NCBI GenBank assembly: GCA_000509105.1
Contig: BAIF02000111.1
Span: 1-64,000, forward strand
Source of the DNA: Clostridiales bacterium VE202-21
Lineage (GTDB): Bacteria; Bacillota; Clostridia; Lachnospirales; Lachnospiraceae
Reading direction: 5' to 3'
DNA length: 64,000 nt
The notes under the pieces were generated by a model. It made no database searches. It saw only the letters and a list, made by a program, of their open reading frames with translations, and was not told the origin of the DNA. The number at the start of each line of letters is the position of its first letter. Position 1 is the first letter of the stretch. Made by a program: the position numbers and the translations under genes. Positions 7,080-15,264 of the stretch are shown in pieces.

Positions 7080-7091
7080 TTTTTGTAGAGA
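7080..7091 (+). promoter_or_regulatory. TTTTTGTAGAGA site shared with the ABC exporter promoter region
   Basis: The identical 12-mer TTTTTGTAGAGA occurs here, ahead of the response regulator gene, and at 9064-9075 ahead of the ABC ATPase gene. At the second site GTAGA is repeated after 11 bases (GTAGAGAAAGTGTAGA), the spacing of tandem OmpR-type half-sites. A TATAAT lies at 7101-7106. I infer a binding site for the adjacent response regulator. Confidence 0.35.
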
Positions 7092-7144
7092 TTTATCCGG
7101 TATAATAAAATGTTATTATGTTGTAATGGAGAGGTTTAAGGCTT

Positions 7145-7818
7145 ATGAGTAAAAAAATTTTAGTTGCGGACGATGAACCGGGGATTGTGCAGCTGTTAAA
7201 AGATTATTTTGAAATTCAGGGGTATGAGGTCGCCAGTGCCTTCAATGGTGTGGAGGCGCTGGAGCAGTCCTCACGCAGGCCTGATTTGATTCTGCTGGAT
7301 GTGAATATGCCTGGGCTTGACGGGTTTGAAGTCTGTAGGATGATCCGTGACCATGTATCCTGCCCCATCTTGTTTCTGACGGCTAAGGTGGAAGAACAGG
7401 ATCGGATCAGAGGGCTTATGCTGGGCGGGGATGATTACATATTGAAGCCTTTCAGTATTGATGAGTTGGGGCCAGGGTTGAGGCACATCTGCGCAGAGAA
7501 GAACGCAGGACAAAAGTACAGGCGGTTAAGATGCAGGGAGGCCTTGCCATACATTATACAGAACGTTGTGTATATTATGACGGGAAGGCATTGAATCTGA
7601 CGAAGACAGAGTTTAATATTGTGGAACTGTTGTCCATGCACGTCGGCCAGGTATTCACAAGAGAACAGGTTTACGACAGAGTCCGCGGCTATGACGGGGA
7701 AGGGGACAGCAGTATTGTAACGGAACATATACGCCGAATCCGGTCGAAGCTGTCAGCAGTCACCGATATTCAGTATATTGAAACTGTATGGGGAGTTGGT
7801 TATAAATGGATTGGTTAG
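7145..7818 (+). pseudogene. OmpR-family response regulator, single-base frameshift
   Basis: If one base is restored in the G-run at about 7468-7471, the gene reads as a 224-residue response regulator of normal length. The receiver domain has the acidic pair (ADDEPG), phospho-acceptor Asp in LILLDVNMPG, and the Lys in ILKPFS. The winged-helix domain contains LTKTEFNIVELLSMHVGQVFTREQ and ends with IETVWGVGYKW. As given, the frame breaks between the two domains, leaving a receiver with a foreign tail and a separate DNA-binding part from about 7531. The kinase gene overlaps its end by 13 bases. The break may be a sequencing error, since kinase and exporter look intact or similarly affected. Confidence 0.85.
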
Positions 7819-9050
7819 AAGAAAAGATAGAACACACGAGAATGAGAATAAGAAACACACGTTTCTGCACTGCTATAACTGCTTATATACTAGTGGCGGC
7901 CGCAGCCGCTATGTTTCTTTCTTATGTCACAATTATCTTCTGTTTTCAGTGGGAGAGCAGGATCCTGCAAAGCTATAACAGCGGTGAGGATATATGGTTA
8001 TACAGTGTGAAGCTGTCGGGCTGGCCATTCTGGACACAGACCTTTTCCAGTTTATCGTCCCGTGACAGCGTGCTAGTGAAGCTGCTGGATTTTGTTCGTA
8101 CCTGGTGTCCGTTTCTATATACCCTTGTGGGCTCCATTCTGGCCTGCAGGATATTTTATAGAAGGAGGCTTTCGGCCCCCCTTCGGATTCTACAGGAGGG
8201 GACGGAGGCCGTCAGGAACAATAATCTGGATTTTGACCTGACGTATGACAGCCGGGACGAAATGGGTGAACTCTGCCGCTCCTTTGATGATATGAAGCAG
8301 GAACTCATACATAATAAGCAGATGATGTGGGAACTTGTGGGAAACCAGAAGCAGCTCAATGCGGCTTTCGCCCACGACCTGCGGACGCCCTTAACCGTTC
8401 TGAAGGGATATTCCGACTTTCTTGCCCGCTATATTCCGCAGGGCAAAGTAAATGAAGAAAAGATGCTGGACACGCTGCATCTGATGTCCTCACATCTGAA
8501 CCGCCTGGAACAGTACAGCCGGACAATGAAAGGTATCCGCAGCATAGATGAGCTCCCGGTGCACAGAGAAAAAAGTGATTTATCCAGAATAGAAAATGAG
8601 ATCCGCGAAGTCATTTTTTCTCTGAATCAGATTGGAGATATACAGATTACCTTATCAGTACCCGCTAAGAAAAGTGAGGATGAAATACTTTTCGCAGACA
8701 CTGGCCTGATCCTGGAGGTATTGGAGAATCTGCTTTCAAATGCAATCCGCTATGCGGAAAACAGAATCTGGGTTCGGCTGGATTTTGAGTATAAAAAGGC
8801 GGTTCTTGTGCTTACCGTGCATGACGACGGCCCAGGTTTCACCCAGGGGGATCTTCAGAATGCATTGAATCCCTATTATAAAGAACACAGGGCTTCCGAT
8901 GCTGCAGACGGGGAGGAAGATCCACATTTTGGCATTGGGCTCCATATCTGCAGCCATATCTGTGCGAAACATGAAGGAACGCTGAGCATTGCTAACAGTA
9001 TCGATCAAGGCGCCGTTGTGACGGCTTCATTTTCCTGTAAGAATGAATGA
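7806..9050 (+). CDS. Sensor histidine kinase of the exporter-linked two-component system
   Basis: Encodes 414 residues. Two membrane segments (about 22-46 and 99-118) enclose an extracellular loop of roughly 50 residues. A HAMP-like linker (about 119-170) leads to the dimerisation helix with phospho-acceptor H190 (AFAHDLRTPLTVLKGY), then the ATPase domain with N-box LLSNAIRYAENR, DDGPGF and GIGLHICSHI. It presumably phosphorylates the regulator whose gene overlaps its start. Downstream lie an ABC ATPase and two permease genes, the arrangement of antimicrobial-peptide or lantibiotic resistance and self-immunity modules. The signal is not visible from the sequence. Confidence 0.9.
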   Translation: MDWLEEKIEHTRMRIRNTRFCTAITAYILVAAAAAMFLSYVTIIFCFQWESRILQSYNSGEDIWLYSVKLSGWPFWTQTFSSLSSRDSVLVKLLDFVRTWCPFLYTLVGSILACRIFYRRRLSAPLRILQEGTEAVRNNNLDFDLTYDSRDEMGELCRSFDDMKQELIHNKQMMWELVGNQKQLNAAFAHDLRTPLTVLKGYSDFLARYIPQGKVNEEKMLDTLHLMSSHLNRLEQYSRTMKGIRSIDELPVHREKSDLSRIENEIREVIFSLNQIGDIQITLSVPAKKSEDEILFADTGLILEVLENLLSNAIRYAENRIWVRLDFEYKKAVLVLTVHDDGPGFTQGDLQNALNPYYKEHRASDAADGEEDPHFGIGLHICSHICAKHEGTLSIANSIDQGAVVTASFSCKNE

Positions 9051-9103
9051 AGACATTCTTAAGTTTTTGTAGAGAAAGTGTAGACATTTTCGGGCTAATA
9101 TAT

Positions 9104-9212
9104 ATGCATACCCAAAGGGCACCCCGTAACCCATGCCCTGCGGGCGGGTCTGCAGCTTTGCTGCAGTACAATGTATACCCAAAGGGCACTCCGTAATCCA
9201 TGCCCTTGGGGA
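9104..9212. repeat. Interspersed REP-like repeat, copy A
   Basis: A unit of about 40 bases (ATACCCAAAGGGCACCCCGTAA ... followed by CATGCCC) occurs twice, at 9104-9149 and 9171-9211, separated by the perfect hairpin CTGCAGCTTTGCTGCAG (9150-9166). Each unit can also fold by itself through GGGCA/TGCCC and GCCC-TGC-GGGC. The same two-unit arrangement occurs at 20707-20812. Both copies lie directly before a transporter gene. This resembles bacterial REP/BIME elements. Confidence 0.75.
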
Positions 9213-9244
9213 GCAGAGAATGGCATAAAGAGAGGATGAGAAAA

Positions 9245-10123
9245 ATGTCTGCAGAAATTAAAATTGAACATTTAAATCAATATTATGGACGAAAATGTGC
9301 CTTAAAAGATGTAAGCCTTACAATCCACAAGGGGATGTTCGGCCTGCTTGGCAGAAACGGCGCCGGCAAGACCACGCTGATGAAAGTGCTTGCAACGCTC
9401 CTGCCAAAGACAGAGGGAAGCGTCTCTGTCTGCGGTATTCCGGTGGAGGATGCGGCGAGAGTGCGCAGGATCACCGGATATCTGCCCCAGGAATTTTCCA
9501 TGTACCCGAATATGACCGTTTACGAGGCAATGGATTATCTGGGCGTACTGTCCGGGCTTGGAAGCCGGAAACGCAGAGAACTGATACCAAAGCTTCTGTC
9601 CCAGGTGAACCTCCTGGAGGATCAAAAGAAAAAGGTAAAGGCATTGTCCGGCGGAATGAGGCGCCGGCTTGGGATCGCACAGGCCATTCTCCACAATCCG
9701 AAGGTGCTGATCGTAGATGAGCCTACAGCAGGCCTGGATCCCGAGGAGAGAGTCCGGTTTCGCAATCTGCTGAGCGAAATTGCCCAGGAGCGCATTGTCA
9801 TTCTGTCCACACATATTGTCGGAGATATCGAAGCTACGTGCGAGCAGATTGCGGTGTTAAATGAGGGCGAGATCCTCTATCAGGGTACAGTCTCGGATCT
9901 GATTGATATGGCGGACGGAAGAGTCTACACGGCCCAGATCAGCAAATCCGAGCTTCCGCGGCTGAAGGAACGTTATGTTGTCACCAGCATGCTGACGCTT
10001 GGGAATAACGTAATGGTTCGTTTTATTGCCGAAAAGAAACCATTTGCACATGCAGAGTGCTGTGAGGCGGGAGTGGAAGATGCCTACATGTATCTCATGC
10101 ACGGAGAGCGGGGTGATCTCTGA
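9245..10123 (+). CDS. ABC exporter ATP-binding protein
   Basis: Encodes 292 residues of an ABC ATPase that powers export. Walker A is GLLGRNGAGKTTLM (about 32-45), Q-loop YLPQEF, signature LSGGMRRRLGIAQA, Walker B VLIVDEPTAGLD and H-loop STHI. The C-terminal 80 residues form the regulatory extension common in CcmA/drug-exporter types. ATG 9245 follows AGAGAGGATGAGAAAA. Its stop overlaps the next start (TGATG), so ATPase and first permease are coupled. With the upstream two-component genes it forms a sensor-exporter cluster; the exported compound is unknown. Confidence 0.9.
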   Translation: MSAEIKIEHLNQYYGRKCALKDVSLTIHKGMFGLLGRNGAGKTTLMKVLATLLPKTEGSVSVCGIPVEDAARVRRITGYLPQEFSMYPNMTVYEAMDYLGVLSGLGSRKRRELIPKLLSQVNLLEDQKKKVKALSGGMRRRLGIAQAILHNPKVLIVDEPTAGLDPEERVRFRNLLSEIAQERIVILSTHIVGDIEATCEQIAVLNEGEILYQGTVSDLIDMADGRVYTAQISKSELPRLKERYVVTSMLTLGNNVMVRFIAEKKPFAHAECCEAGVEDAYMYLMHGERGDL

Positions 10124-11360
10124 TGTTCCTGAGTCTATTAGCAAAAGAATGCCGGCAGACAATGAAGAGTATGATCTACTGGCTGATCGTGGTGATCCTT
10201 GTAGTCTTTTATTTTTCCCAGATGGGAGGAATGACGATAGGTGAAAAGCCTGAGCCGGGGCAGGAAAATTACGGATGGACATATGGAGGGAATGAGACGG
10301 ATATCATGGAATCTGTACTCGGACGCCTTGTTTCGGAATACCTGGCAGGAACATATACCACCTATCCAATCGGTTTTTATAAGTCTGTCACTCCAAGCGA
10401 AGCGGAACAGAAGCGGATTGGCGAGATTGTGGAGGAGACCACAGGGCTTTCGGGGGAAGGCGATATTGCGGATGCAATACAGGAGGCAGAAGGCGGCGTC
10501 CAGGTGATATACGGCAGCAGCCCCACACAGGTAAAAAAAGGGTTGACGTATGAACGGTTTCAAGAGTTAATGCAGGAAGTCGACGATATGCTGGGCGGAG
10601 GCTCTTACTATGCGCCAGACAGCCTGGAGACAAGCGTCTCCCAGCCAAAGACATATGAGGAGGCTCTGGAAGACTATAATAGCCTGATAGAAAACGACCA
10701 TCTCACCGGTGGTTATGCGAGACTGTTTAGTGACTATATGGGAATTCTGCTCGGTATTCTGCCGGTCTTTCTGGCAGTGACCCGCGGGCTGCGTGACAGA
10801 CGCTCAAAGATGCAGGAACTGATTGCCAGCAGGAAGGCATCCTCTGCCTGTATCATCACAAGCCGGTATGCTGCCATGCTGATTATGATCATGGTTCCGG
10901 TGCTCCTGTTATCCTGTATCCCGCTGGTTCAGTGCTTACAGTCTGCCGCCGGCGCCGGGATCCAGATGGATGTTCTGGCATTTGTCAAATACAGCTTCGG
11001 CTGGCTTCTTCCAACTGTAATGGCTTCCGCAGGAGTAGGGCTGGTACTGACTGAACTGACGGATACTGCGCTCGGGGTCCTGGTTCAGATAGCCTGGTGG
11101 TTCCTGACAATCTTCGGATCTGTGAACAGTATGCACGGGGGTGCATATGGATGGAGCCTCGTACCAAGGCACAATACGGTCTATAATTATACGGGTTTTC
11201 ATGAAACTTTGGTCAGCTAGCAGCAAACAGAGGGCTTTACGCGGCAATTTCTCTTCTCCTGTTAGTAATATCAATTTTTATTTATACACAAAAAAGAAAA
11301 GGGAGGCTGGATATCCGTGGCAAAATATTTGGAAATCTTAAAAGAAAACACAAGGCATAA
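10123..11360 (+). pseudogene. ABC exporter permease 1, single-base frameshift near the C-terminus
   Basis: Restoring one base at about 11208-11212 gives a 412-residue permease ending at 11360; as given it stops at 11220 after 365 residues. It has a first membrane segment near residues 17-35, a large extracytoplasmic region (about 40-205) and a bundle of segments from about residue 207 on. The lost C-terminal part encodes AAISLLLLVISIFIYTQKR, clearly a last membrane helix, so the break is real relative to an intact ancestor. The next permease gene begins inside this tail, at 11317. Whether the deletion is biological or an assembly error is open. Confidence 0.8.
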
Positions 11361-11934
11361 TATACCCGTTCATGCCATTATTGCCATCCTTCTGCTCTGC
11401 TTTTCTCCGCTTGTACTGGGCGTGGAGAATCTGCCCTATGAGGATGCTGCAAAAGTGCTGGAACGCTATGTGGCGCTGCTCGGCATCATTATGCTGACGC
11501 CGGTGTTTCTGCCGGAACAGAATCCGGACCTCCGTGACCTGATCCGTTCAAAATATACGAAAATTACAGCGATATACGGCATCCGTGTGCTGGAAGCAGT
11601 CATACTGCTTGCACTCCTGCTGGGCGCTTACATGGCGGTGCTTTCATACAACAGCTGTCAGCTCCATGTACTCCCATACTACGGAGGCACCCTGGCCGAA
11701 ATGCTGTTTGTAGGAGGGCTGGGGATATTTGGTTTCGCTCTGTTCGACAATCTGATTGCTGGTTATATGATCCCTGTCTTTTACTATATCGTCGCTTTTG
11801 GAAGCGGGGCAAAATATCTGAAAGTATTTTACCCGTTTTCCATGGCCCAGGGCAGCTATGCGGAAAAATTCTGGCTGTTTGCGGGCGGTATGATACTCAT
11901 CGCAGCCGGGATATTTATAAGGGGACGAAAGTGA
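11317..11934 (+). CDS. ABC exporter permease 2
   Basis: Encodes 205 residues with about six predicted membrane segments (for example HAIIAILLLCFSPLVLG, LEAVILLALLLGAYMAVL, FVGGLGIFGFALFDNLIAGY, FWLFAGGMILIAAGIFI). No ATPase motifs. GTG 11317 follows GGGAGG (11301-11306) and lies inside the repaired end of permease 1, giving a 44-base overlap that suggests translational coupling. With the ATPase and permease 1 it should form a heteromeric exporter. Substrate unknown. Confidence 0.8.
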   Translation: MAKYLEILKENTRHNIPVHAIIAILLLCFSPLVLGVENLPYEDAAKVLERYVALLGIIMLTPVFLPEQNPDLRDLIRSKYTKITAIYGIRVLEAVILLALLLGAYMAVLSYNSCQLHVLPYYGGTLAEMLFVGGLGIFGFALFDNLIAGYMIPVFYYIVAFGSGAKYLKVFYPFSMAQGSYAEKFWLFAGGMILIAAGIFIRGRK

Positions 11935-11940
11935 TTCATT

Positions 11941-12115
11941 CAAGTACGCCAAGGCGTACTTGCGGCGAGATGCGCGTCATGCTCCGCATGATATCATACA
12001 TCTGCGCGTCTCTGCCATCTGCCGGCGGCTTTATCTTGGATGGAGATTGGACTCCCACCAAGACGAAATTGTTACTTACTCGCCACCTATAGAGGTGGGA
12101 GTCTTATGTCCGCCG
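11941..12115 (+). other. Structured intergenic element with competing hairpins
   Basis: Several folds are visible. CAAGTACGCC/GGCGTACTTG is a 10-bp hairpin with a two-base loop at about 11941-11962. AGATGCGC pairs with GCGCGTCT around TCATG-CTCCG-CATGA. GACTCCCACC (about 12049) pairs perfectly with GGTGGGAGTC, while the inner CCACCT-ATAG-AGGTGG makes an exclusive alternative. No T-run follows. It may be a deleted IS200/IS605-type end, a REP-like repeat or an RNA switch; I cannot decide. Confidence 0.5.
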
Positions 12116-12156
12116 CTTCCGTGGGATAAAACATAACTGTTAGCCGAATAGGACAA

Positions 12157-12202
12157 AAATGCCGCACATATACTACAAATAAAGGGCGTATGTGTGGCAT
12201 TT
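12157..12202 (+). terminator. Inverted repeat upstream of yqfC
   Basis: AAATGCCGCACATA (12157-12170) pairs with TATGTGTGGCATTT (12189-12202) over 14 positions with one G-U pair. The A- and T-flanks make it terminator-like in both directions. It overlaps a possible GTG start of yqfC at 12192, so it may also affect translation initiation. Confidence 0.5.
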
Positions 12203-12206
12203 CTAT

Positions 12207-12491
12207 ATGGGAAGAGAAATAGAAAATGAAAAAATAAAGGAAAAGCTGGCCTCTGCAGCCAGCATGCCAAAAGACGTAGTCCTCGGAGCGGCTGTTGTGA
12301 CCATCATAGGGGCAGGAGAAGTCTGCATTGAGAATTACCGGGGCATTATAGAGTACACGGATGTCCTGATTCGTGTACAGACCAAGGGATATCAGATCAG
12401 GCTGCAGGGAAAGAATCTGCAGATCGAATATTATACGAATGATGAGATGAAAATAACAGGCAGAATTTTATCACTAGAATATTGTAAGTGA
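12207..12491 (+). CDS. yqfC: Sporulation protein YqfC (YabP/YqfC family)
   Basis: Encodes 94 residues, close to the usual length. The N-terminal MPKDVVLGAAVVTIIGAGEVCIENY block and the basic beta-rich repeat (YTDVLIRVQTKGYQIRLQGKNLQIEYY) mark the YabP/YqfC family, made in the mother cell under SigE and needed for normal sporulation. yqfD follows after 12 bases, the standard order. Start choice is uncertain: ATG 12207 gives the usual length but lacks a clear ribosome binding site, whereas GTG 12192 has AAAGGG upstream but lies in a hairpin. Confidence 0.9.
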   Translation: MGREIENEKIKEKLASAASMPKDVVLGAAVVTIIGAGEVCIENYRGIIEYTDVLIRVQTKGYQIRLQGKNLQIEYYTNDEMKITGRILSLEYCK

Positions 12492-12503
12492 GGTAAGGAA
12501 ACA

Positions 12504-13808
12504 GTGATTCAGTCAATCATTCGCTATATGCACGGGTATGTAAAAATCCGGGTGGAAGGCTATTCCCCGGAACGTTTCCTGAACCTGTGCCGCCATCACC
12601 AGATCTATATATGGGGGCTGAATCCCTGCGGGAATGCATACGAAATGTATATGAGCCTGAAGGGATTCCGCAGACTCAGGCCGATTGTCAGGAAGACTCA
12701 TACAAAAGTTTTACTTGTCCAGAGAAACGGTCTTCCTTTCTTTCTGCATAAATACAGAAAGCGAAAGCTTTTTTTTATCAGCTTTATCCTTTGTCTTGGC
12801 CTCTTATATTTTTATTCGAGTTTTATATGGGATATCCATTTTGAGGGCAATGAAAAATGGACAAACGAAACTTTATTGGAATTTCTTGAGACGAAAGACG
12901 TGTCCCCGCATATGGCAAAAAGGAAAGTAGACTGCGCGCAGATTGTAAAAGATATCCGAAAAGAGTATGACGATATTGTCTGGGTATCCGCCTCCATAGA
13001 TGGAAGCCGGCTGCGCATCCAGATTAAGGAGAATGAGGACACTTTCCGGGAAGAGGCAGAAAGTGCCGATGGTGCGGGAGCAGAAGGCCAGGGGGATGCA
13101 TCTTTGGATGCGGGAAAGGAAACGGAGACGCCCAGCGATCTGATAGCCACAAAGGATGGCGTGATCACCAGCATTATTACAAGATCCGGAATTCCACAGG
13201 TTCATGTGGGCGACACCGTGGCGAAAGGGGATGTACTTGTAACCGGCAGGATAGAGGTGCTCAATGACGCAGGGGAAGTGACCGGTTACCAGTATCAGAA
13301 GTCCGACGCCGATATATTTGCAGATACGCAGCTGAATTACGAGGACTCGATCAGCACAACGTATAAAAAGAAATATTATGAAAAGTCACAGCGTCGGCTG
13401 TATTATATAAAGGCAGGTTCCTGGTACATCTCCGCGGGAACTGTAAAAAATGATTACAAAGAGTGGGAGATGTATACCAATGAGCATCAACTCAAGCTGG
13501 GCGAGAACTTTTATCTTCCGATATCCTATGGCAGCAAAATTGTAAGATCCTATACTTCAAAAGAGAAACCATACACAAAAGAAGAGCTTCAAAAACAGTT
13601 GAGTAGTAACTTTAAGCAGTTTTCCAAGGAATTGGAGGAAAATGACGTCCAGATCCGGGAAAACAGTGTCAAAATACATATAAGCAAAAATACAGCTGTT
13701 GCAAAAGGAATTTTGTATCTCAATGAAAGAATCACACAGGAGGCGGATACGGAAATTATAGAGATTGAAAGTGAGGGACAGGAGGAGACCGGCGTGCCAC
13801 AAGAATAA
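12504..13808 (+). CDS. yqfD: Sporulation protein YqfD
   Basis: Encodes 434 residues, a membrane protein of the SigE regulon whose exact role in engulfment or forespore development is unresolved. A soluble N-terminal part (YVKIRVEGYSPERFLNLC) precedes one membrane segment (about 84-105). The outer domain includes a POTRA-like FEGNEKWTNETLLEFLE region, a variable Glu/Gly-rich insert (about 185-210) and the conserved ATKDGVITSIITRSGIPQVHVGDTVAKGDVLVTG. GTG 12504 follows AGGTAAGGA. In Firmicutes phoH normally follows closely; here about 11.8 kb separate them. Confidence 0.92.
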   Translation: MIQSIIRYMHGYVKIRVEGYSPERFLNLCRHHQIYIWGLNPCGNAYEMYMSLKGFRRLRPIVRKTHTKVLLVQRNGLPFFLHKYRKRKLFFISFILCLGLLYFYSSFIWDIHFEGNEKWTNETLLEFLETKDVSPHMAKRKVDCAQIVKDIRKEYDDIVWVSASIDGSRLRIQIKENEDTFREEAESADGAGAEGQGDASLDAGKETETPSDLIATKDGVITSIITRSGIPQVHVGDTVAKGDVLVTGRIEVLNDAGEVTGYQYQKSDADIFADTQLNYEDSISTTYKKKYYEKSQRRLYYIKAGSWYISAGTVKNDYKEWEMYTNEHQLKLGENFYLPISYGSKIVRSYTSKEKPYTKEELQKQLSSNFKQFSKELEENDVQIRENSVKIHISKNTAVAKGILYLNERITQEADTEIIEIESEGQEETGVPQE

Positions 13809-13863
13809 TCATCCTACGTATCAGTTCAGTCCTGTCTGAACTGTTAGCATTCTTTCCTGTTAT

Positions 13864-15264
13864 TTATTCTTGTGTTAAAAATACAGCCTCCCCTTCTATT
13901 TCTGTATCCATAGTCCAGTTATTAGAAATAATCAGCACGGCGATTCCTTTGGAAGAGAGCAGCCTCAGCATATCCAGCGTAATCCGGTTTAAGGAGGTAT
14001 CTATAATGGAAAAAGGGTTCATGCAGACCAGTAATTCGGGTACATATAAAAGCCAACGGCAGTAGATGACTTTCTGTACAATTTCCATTGGTACCTGATC
14101 GATATTCATCTGGAGATATCCGGGAGGAATAATATCCTTAAGCGTATATTCAACTCCCTTTTGATTGCCTGGATTGGTCCAGAAATTATGGATTTTGCTG
14201 TCAAGCGGTACACAGAGGTTATACAGCACGGTCATGTTGTGGAAAAGTACGGTCCGGCGCGGATTGGATTCTATGATTCCGCAGCTTTTCAGATACTGTT
14301 TCAGGGAGACAGACTGCAGAGGCTGTCCCCTGAAAAGTATAGTTCCGCTGCCGGCTGATACCTTCCGTCTCAAAATCGATAAGAGATAATCTGTTTCGCG
14401 GTTACTGGAACAGATGATTTTCAGAATCTGCCCCTTTTTCAGTGTAAACGACAGCGGGACAGGCAATATATCCTGCACATTTTCGAAGGCCAGAACGGAT
14501 TCTCTGATATCCCTGTCCTGATGATGGCTCTTCTGATGACGAAGAACAGAATAGGAGCCCAGCGACCTTTGAATCTCTTCCTGGCAGATCTGCGAGCGCG
14601 GCAGAATTCGGAGGGTCTGTCCGTTCTTTATCAGATGAAGCGTACACGTAAGCCGAAAGAGACGGATATCAAAAGTCTCCCCGATTAGGAACGTGATACC
14701 GTGCTTTTCCAATACTCTGAGAATAGATAAAAGCTGTTCGAATTCACCGGCATCTAAAAGAGAGGCGGCATTCGATAAAAAGATCAGTTTCTTTCCCTGC
14801 AGAAATGCTTTCACCAGCTCAACAGCAATTCGTTCAAAATTGGTCAGCGACTTCACTTTTTGATTAACATCCAAAGAAAGGTGAAAAAATTCGAACAGGT
14901 TTTCTGCCATTTTTTTATACTTTTTAGCCGTAATCCATAAAAATGAAAGCCGTTCATAAAATAGATTTTCATATACGGAAAGGCTGTTCATCAGACGGCT
15001 GGACTCATAGACGATTGCAGTTTCCTTTTTATATGAACGGATATAATCCTGATATGTAACGGCAGTCTCTTCAAAATAAATGATTCCTTCTACTTCCGGA
15101 ATTTTACCATCAATAAAATCTAAGAAGGCTGTTCTCTCATAAAAACTATTAAAAAGAATTCCGGTATGTTCCCCTTCAAAAACCTGCAGATAGAGGTTCG
15201 AAAGGACTGCGCTTTGATTCTGGCGAATCGACAGGTTGAAGATACGAAATAATTCCTTTTTCAT
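13864..15264 (-). CDS. RbsA-shaped pseudo-ATPase linked to a two-component system
   Basis: Encodes 466 residues with the size and two-half layout of sugar-importer ATPases (RbsA/MglA), but every ATPase motif is gone. In half one the Walker A position reads GILFNSFYERTAF (35-47), the signature LTNFE (140-144) and Walker B LIFLSNAAS (160-168). In half two the Walker A position reads IICSSNRETDYLL (283-295), the signature VPMEIVQ, and Walker B LLVCMNPFS. It should not hydrolyse ATP. Its start overlaps the kinase stop by four bases (ATGA), so kinase and pseudo-ATPase are co-translated. I infer a regulatory partner, for example one that contacts the importer permease or kinase. Alternative: a decaying transporter gene, though the frame is intact over 1.4 kb. 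Confidence 0.75.
   Translation of the reverse strand: MKKELFRIFNLSIRQNQSAVLSNLYLQVFEGEHTGILFNSFYERTAFLDFIDGKIPEVEGIIYFEETAVTYQDYIRSYKKETAIVYESSRLMNSLSVYENLFYERLSFLWITAKKYKKMAENLFEFFHLSLDVNQKVKSLTNFERIAVELVKAFLQGKKLIFLSNAASLLDAGEFEQLLSILRVLEKHGITFLIGETFDIRLFRLTCTLHLIKNGQTLRILPRSQICQEEIQRSLGSYSVLRHQKSHHQDRDIRESVLAFENVQDILPVPLSFTLKKGQILKIICSSNRETDYLLSILRRKVSAGSGTILFRGQPLQSVSLKQYLKSCGIIESNPRRTVLFHNMTVLYNLCVPLDSKIHNFWTNPGNQKGVEYTLKDIIPPGYLQMNIDQVPMEIVQKVIYCRWLLYVPELLVCMNPFSIIDTSLNRITLDMLRLLSSKGIAVLIISNNWTMDTEIEGEAVFLTQE

Noticed and set aside
13864..15264. Calling this gene a functional sugar ABC transporter ATPase
   Set aside because: All Walker A, signature and Walker B positions in both halves are altered; the true importer ATPase is at 22027-23553.
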